Shown here one piece after another: positions 29,563-32,052 of a stretch of DNA of 32,052 bases (positions within the stretch are counted from its first letter, which is position 1; each line of letters starts with the position of its first letter). A program made the position numbers and the translations under genes. A model generated the notes under the pieces. The model made no database searches and had not been told where the DNA came from. It was given only the letters and a program-made list of their open reading frames with translations. Source of the stretch: an uncultured Chitinophagales bacterium (GTDB lineage Bacteria > Bacteroidota > Bacteroidia > Chitinophagales > JAHDHT01); the NCBI GenBank assembly GCA_938023075.1, contig CALHDG010000235.1, positions 1 to 32,052 of the forward strand. The letters are read 5' to 3'.

Positions 29563-32052
29563 ATGAAAATTTTCCACACGTTATTATCCCTTTGTTTTGT
29601 ATTTTTAATTTCCGCTTACTCCATAAATGCTCAGGCAGTTTATATTGCAGAATTGAGCTACAACCCTTGTACCGATCAAGGTGCTGATGGCGATTGTGAA
29701 TATTTGATAATCTCAAATGATGAGGCAACGGATGTTGATATTTCAGATTACAGTATAAGCAATGGCTTTAATTACACCTTCCCTGCAGGAACAATAATTC
29801 CCGCCGGCGGGAGTATTTCACTGGGCATTTCCGCAAATTGTTCTGCCGGCACCTTCAATTTAAGTGGAGGCTGGAGCGGTAGCATGAGCAATTCAAATAA
29901 CGAAACCATAGAAATATTGGATGCGAGTGGAAACCTAGTAAGCGCAGTAACTTACGATGGAGCAATAGGAGACGGTGATTGTATGGCAAACTGTTTTGAT
30001 GCCGGTGGAACAGTTTCGGCTTGTGCCAGTTCAATTTTAGCCGGTTTAGATTGTCCGGGTTTAGGAAATGACGGTGATGCTTGTATAGATGAAAATGGTG
30101 GCGACTCAGTAGTAGATGCTACAGATTGTAGTTGTCCAATTATTTGTGCTAATTTTGGAATGGCTTGTACCGATAGCGATGGCGATGCTTCAACTATTGA
30201 TGGAAATTGTAATTGCATAGAAGTTGTAATAAGTGACCTATACATTTCTGAGCTAAGTTATAACCCTTGTGCTAATCAGGGAAGTGATGGCGATTGTGAG
30301 TATATCGTGATCACAAATATTGGTACTTCAACAGTTGATTTATCCGGCTATTTTATAGGTGGAGGCTTTAGTTATACTTTCCCTGCAGGAACTACAATCC
30401 CAGCTGGTGGAAGCCTTTCTTTAGGAATTTCCGATACGTGTCCTGCCGGTTCGTTCGATTTAAGTGGCGGATGGACCGGAAGCATGAGCAACTCAAATAA
30501 TGAAACCATAGAAATATTAGACGCAAGCGGCACATTAATCAGTTCAGTTACTTATGATGGATCGATTGCAGATGGCGATTGTATGGCAAACTGTTTTGAT
30601 GCCGCTGCTGTGGTTTCAGCCTGTGTGTCCAGCATATTAGGCGAACCAACTTTCGATTGTCCTGATTTGATGGCGAACATTGGCGATACCTGTACCGATA
30701 GCGATGGCGACACTTCAAGTATTGATACTGATTGTACTTGCACAGAAATAACCCTAACTTTTGATTGTCCTGATTTGATGGCAAACATAAACGATGCTTG
30801 CGATGATGGCAATACCTCCACCAATAATGATGTGGTCAATGCGGCTTGCATTTGCGAAGGCACTCCAATTGTGGTAAACTGCCCTGCCTCTGCCAAAATT
30901 AATGAGTTTCATTATGACAATGGCGGTACAGATGTAAACGAGTTTATTGAAATTGCTTTATCTGTTGGTTCAGAAGCTGCTTCTGTTCAAATTGATTTGA
31001 TTAACGGGGGAAATGGTACAAGCTATGATACGTATGTTTTATCTGCTGCTGATTTAGTAAGTTCTGATGGTACTATGGATTATTATGTGTGGAATCCGGG
31101 CAGTATACAAAATGGAAGTCCAGACGGTATTGCGGTGAGTTGTACCGATGGTTCCTTATATCAATTTTTATCTTATGAAGGTGAGATAACCGGTGTTGGT
31201 ACACCAGTTGATGGAGCCACTTCAACCGATGTAGGGGTTATAGAAGATTCCAATAATACCGAAACCCAATCCGTTATGTGTGATGGTGCAGGAAATTTCT
31301 TAGCCAACTGCATAGCTGACCCAGGTGCAGCTAACAATTTAAGCACTTGCATAACTGAAGGCTGTACCGATCCATTAGCTTGTAACTTTAATGATGATGC
31401 CAATATGGATGATGGCTCTTGCATGTTACCAACCGGCTGCGATACCTGCGATGGGATGGGAGGCATAACCGATAATCCTGAAGTTGGTGAACTTTGCGAT
31501 GATGGCGATCCCATGACCAACTACGATATTATTCAACAAGATTGTGCTTGCGCGGGTACTACAGAAACATTCGATTGTCCGGTTTTACAATCAAATGCAG
31601 GTGATACTTGTGATGATGGAAATCCAGCAACCGAAAATGATGTGATCAATGATGATTGTGATTGTGCCGGTACGCCTATTTGTATTGCCAATTTTGTAGT
31701 CAGCGAAGTTACTTGTGATAGCATCCCAGGAGCACCAGAATCGTATACAGTTAATATCGATTTTACTGGTGGAGGCTTTGACATGTTTACCATAGAACCC
31801 AATGCCGGAGAGATCAGCGGATTAGATTGCCGATGCGAAGGAGTAGTGCCTCCACCACCAGGAGATCTTATTATTTCGGAGTTAAGTTTTAATCCTTGCA
31901 GTGCACAAGGTAACGATAGCGATTGCGAATATTTTATTTTAACGAACACCGGTGACAGTGCAATTGACTTAAGTGCTTATACTATCAGTAATGCTTTTTC
32001 TTTTACTTTTCCCGATGGAACTACTATTGCTTCCGGTCAGGATATTGCTGTC
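29563..32052 (+). CDS. large secreted lamin-tail-domain repeat protein (partial, 3' end outside window)
   Basis: An open frame of 830 codons runs to the window edge with no stop. Residues 1-~23 are a signal peptide (MKIFHTLLSLCFVFLISAYS then INAQA). Lamin-tail-type domains begin near residues 26 (VYIAELSYNPC), 226 (LYISELSYNPC) and 769 (LIISELSFNPC); a divergent one starts near 444 (AKINEFHYDNGG). The first two are close copies, each with FPAGTTIPAGG-like and SNSNNETIEILDAS segments. Between them are Cys-rich units such as DCPDLMANIGDTCTDSDGD and a GCTDPLACNFNDDANMDDGS motif near residue 601. Such proteins in Bacteroidota are exported, often by the type IX system; the sorting domain would be beyond the window. 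Minus-strand frames across it are shadows. Confidence 0.85.
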   Translation, partial: MKIFHTLLSLCFVFLISAYSINAQAVYIAELSYNPCTDQGADGDCEYLIISNDEATDVDISDYSISNGFNYTFPAGTIIPAGGSISLGISANCSAGTFNLSGGWSGSMSNSNNETIEILDASGNLVSAVTYDGAIGDGDCMANCFDAGGTVSACASSILAGLDCPGLGNDGDACIDENGGDSVVDATDCSCPIICANFGMACTDSDGDASTIDGNCNCIEVVISDLYISELSYNPCANQGSDGDCEYIVITNIGTSTVDLSGYFIGGGFSYTFPAGTTIPAGGSLSLGISDTCPAGSFDLSGGWTGSMSNSNNETIEILDASGTLISSVTYDGSIADGDCMANCFDAAAVVSACVSSILGEPTFDCPDLMANIGDTCTDSDGDTSSIDTDCTCTEITLTFDCPDLMANINDACDDGNTSTNNDVVNAACICEGTPIVVNCPASAKINEFHYDNGGTDVNEFIEIALSVGSEAASVQIDLINGGNGTSYDTYVLSAADLVSSDGTMDYYVWNPGSIQNGSPDGIAVSCTDGSLYQFLSYEGEITGVGTPVDGATSTDVGVIEDSNNTETQSVMCDGAGNFLANCIADPGAANNLSTCITEGCTDPLACNFNDDANMDDGSCMLPTGCDTCDGMGGITDNPEVGELCDDGDPMTNYDIIQQDCACAGTTETFDCPVLQSNAGDTCDDGNPATENDVINDDCDCAGTPICIANFVVSEVTCDSIPGAPESYTVNIDFTGGGFDMFTIEPNAGEISGLDCRCEGVVPPPPGDLIISELSFNPCSAQGNDSDCEYFILTNTGDSAIDLSAYTISNAFSFTFPDGTTIASGQDIAV

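Noticed and set aside
29952-31949. Several minus-strand frames rich in Ser, Pro and Gln
   Set aside because: They are antisense to the lamin-tail protein and arise from its repetitive Asp/Gly/Thr codons.
1-32052. tRNA or rRNA genes
   Set aside because: I looked for cloverleaf arms and conserved TTCRA segments in the gaps and saw none that hold together; a covariance search would be needed to exclude them fully.

Overview
The window looks like a Bacteroidota chromosome, probably from the Chitinophagia/Saprospiria/Sphingobacteriia side. Four things point there: low G+C; several promoters that fit the Bacteroidota consensus (TAnnTTTG -7 box, sometimes with TTG about 20 nt upstream); families typical of the phylum (YfhO-like membrane protein, SdpI-like protein, small Cys-lipoproteins, giant lamin-tail secreted proteins with GCTDPxACNF motifs); and a complete SUF iron-sulfur cluster operon.

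Positions 1-11522, all minus strand, are one long SUF operon read from right to left: sufB, sufC, sufD, sufS, a sufE-DUF59 fusion, a small lipoprotein and a partial Rrf2/IscR-type regulator with three Cys residues. Accessory genes, all in the same direction, sit in three of its junctions. Between sufB and sufC lie a translationally coupled TOPRIM / CHAT-like (His-Cys) / DUF2442 trio, an Rpn-type PD-(D/E)XK nuclease and the scar of a deleted VapBC pair. Between sufD and sufS lie an Mrr-like nuclease and a second, compact TOPRIM-like protein. After sufE-DUF59 lies another Rpn-type protein whose likely catalytic Asp is Asn. The two TOPRIM-containing cassettes, held inside a conserved housekeeping operon, are the best candidates here for an undescribed defence-type system.

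Positions 11523-14430 are an accessory patch: a divergent 587-residue protein ending in an LA2681-like HEPN domain (R-x4-H motif RNAIEH), an orphan antitoxin flanked by two copies of an ankyrin-gene tail, and a 124-nt nested inverted repeat. Then come aspS (14448-16208) and a 695-nt gap packed with hairpins, including a perfect 32-nt palindrome and a structured repeat seen again near 29.0 kb.

Positions 16904-20465 carry a plus-strand run: YfhO-like membrane protein, DoxX-like protein, YkgJ-type Cys-cluster protein and an S4 RNA-binding protein. On the minus strand follow a ParDE-type toxin-antitoxin pair, a YdjM/DUF457 membrane hydrolase and an MsbA-like ABC exporter. Then leuB, a class I aminotransferase and an SdpI-like protein lie on the plus strand. 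A decayed REP-associated tyrosine transposase (RAYT) with nearby REP-like hairpins, a small lipoprotein and an O-acyltransferase follow. The window ends inside a large secreted repeat protein (29563 onward, 830 codons visible, open at the edge).
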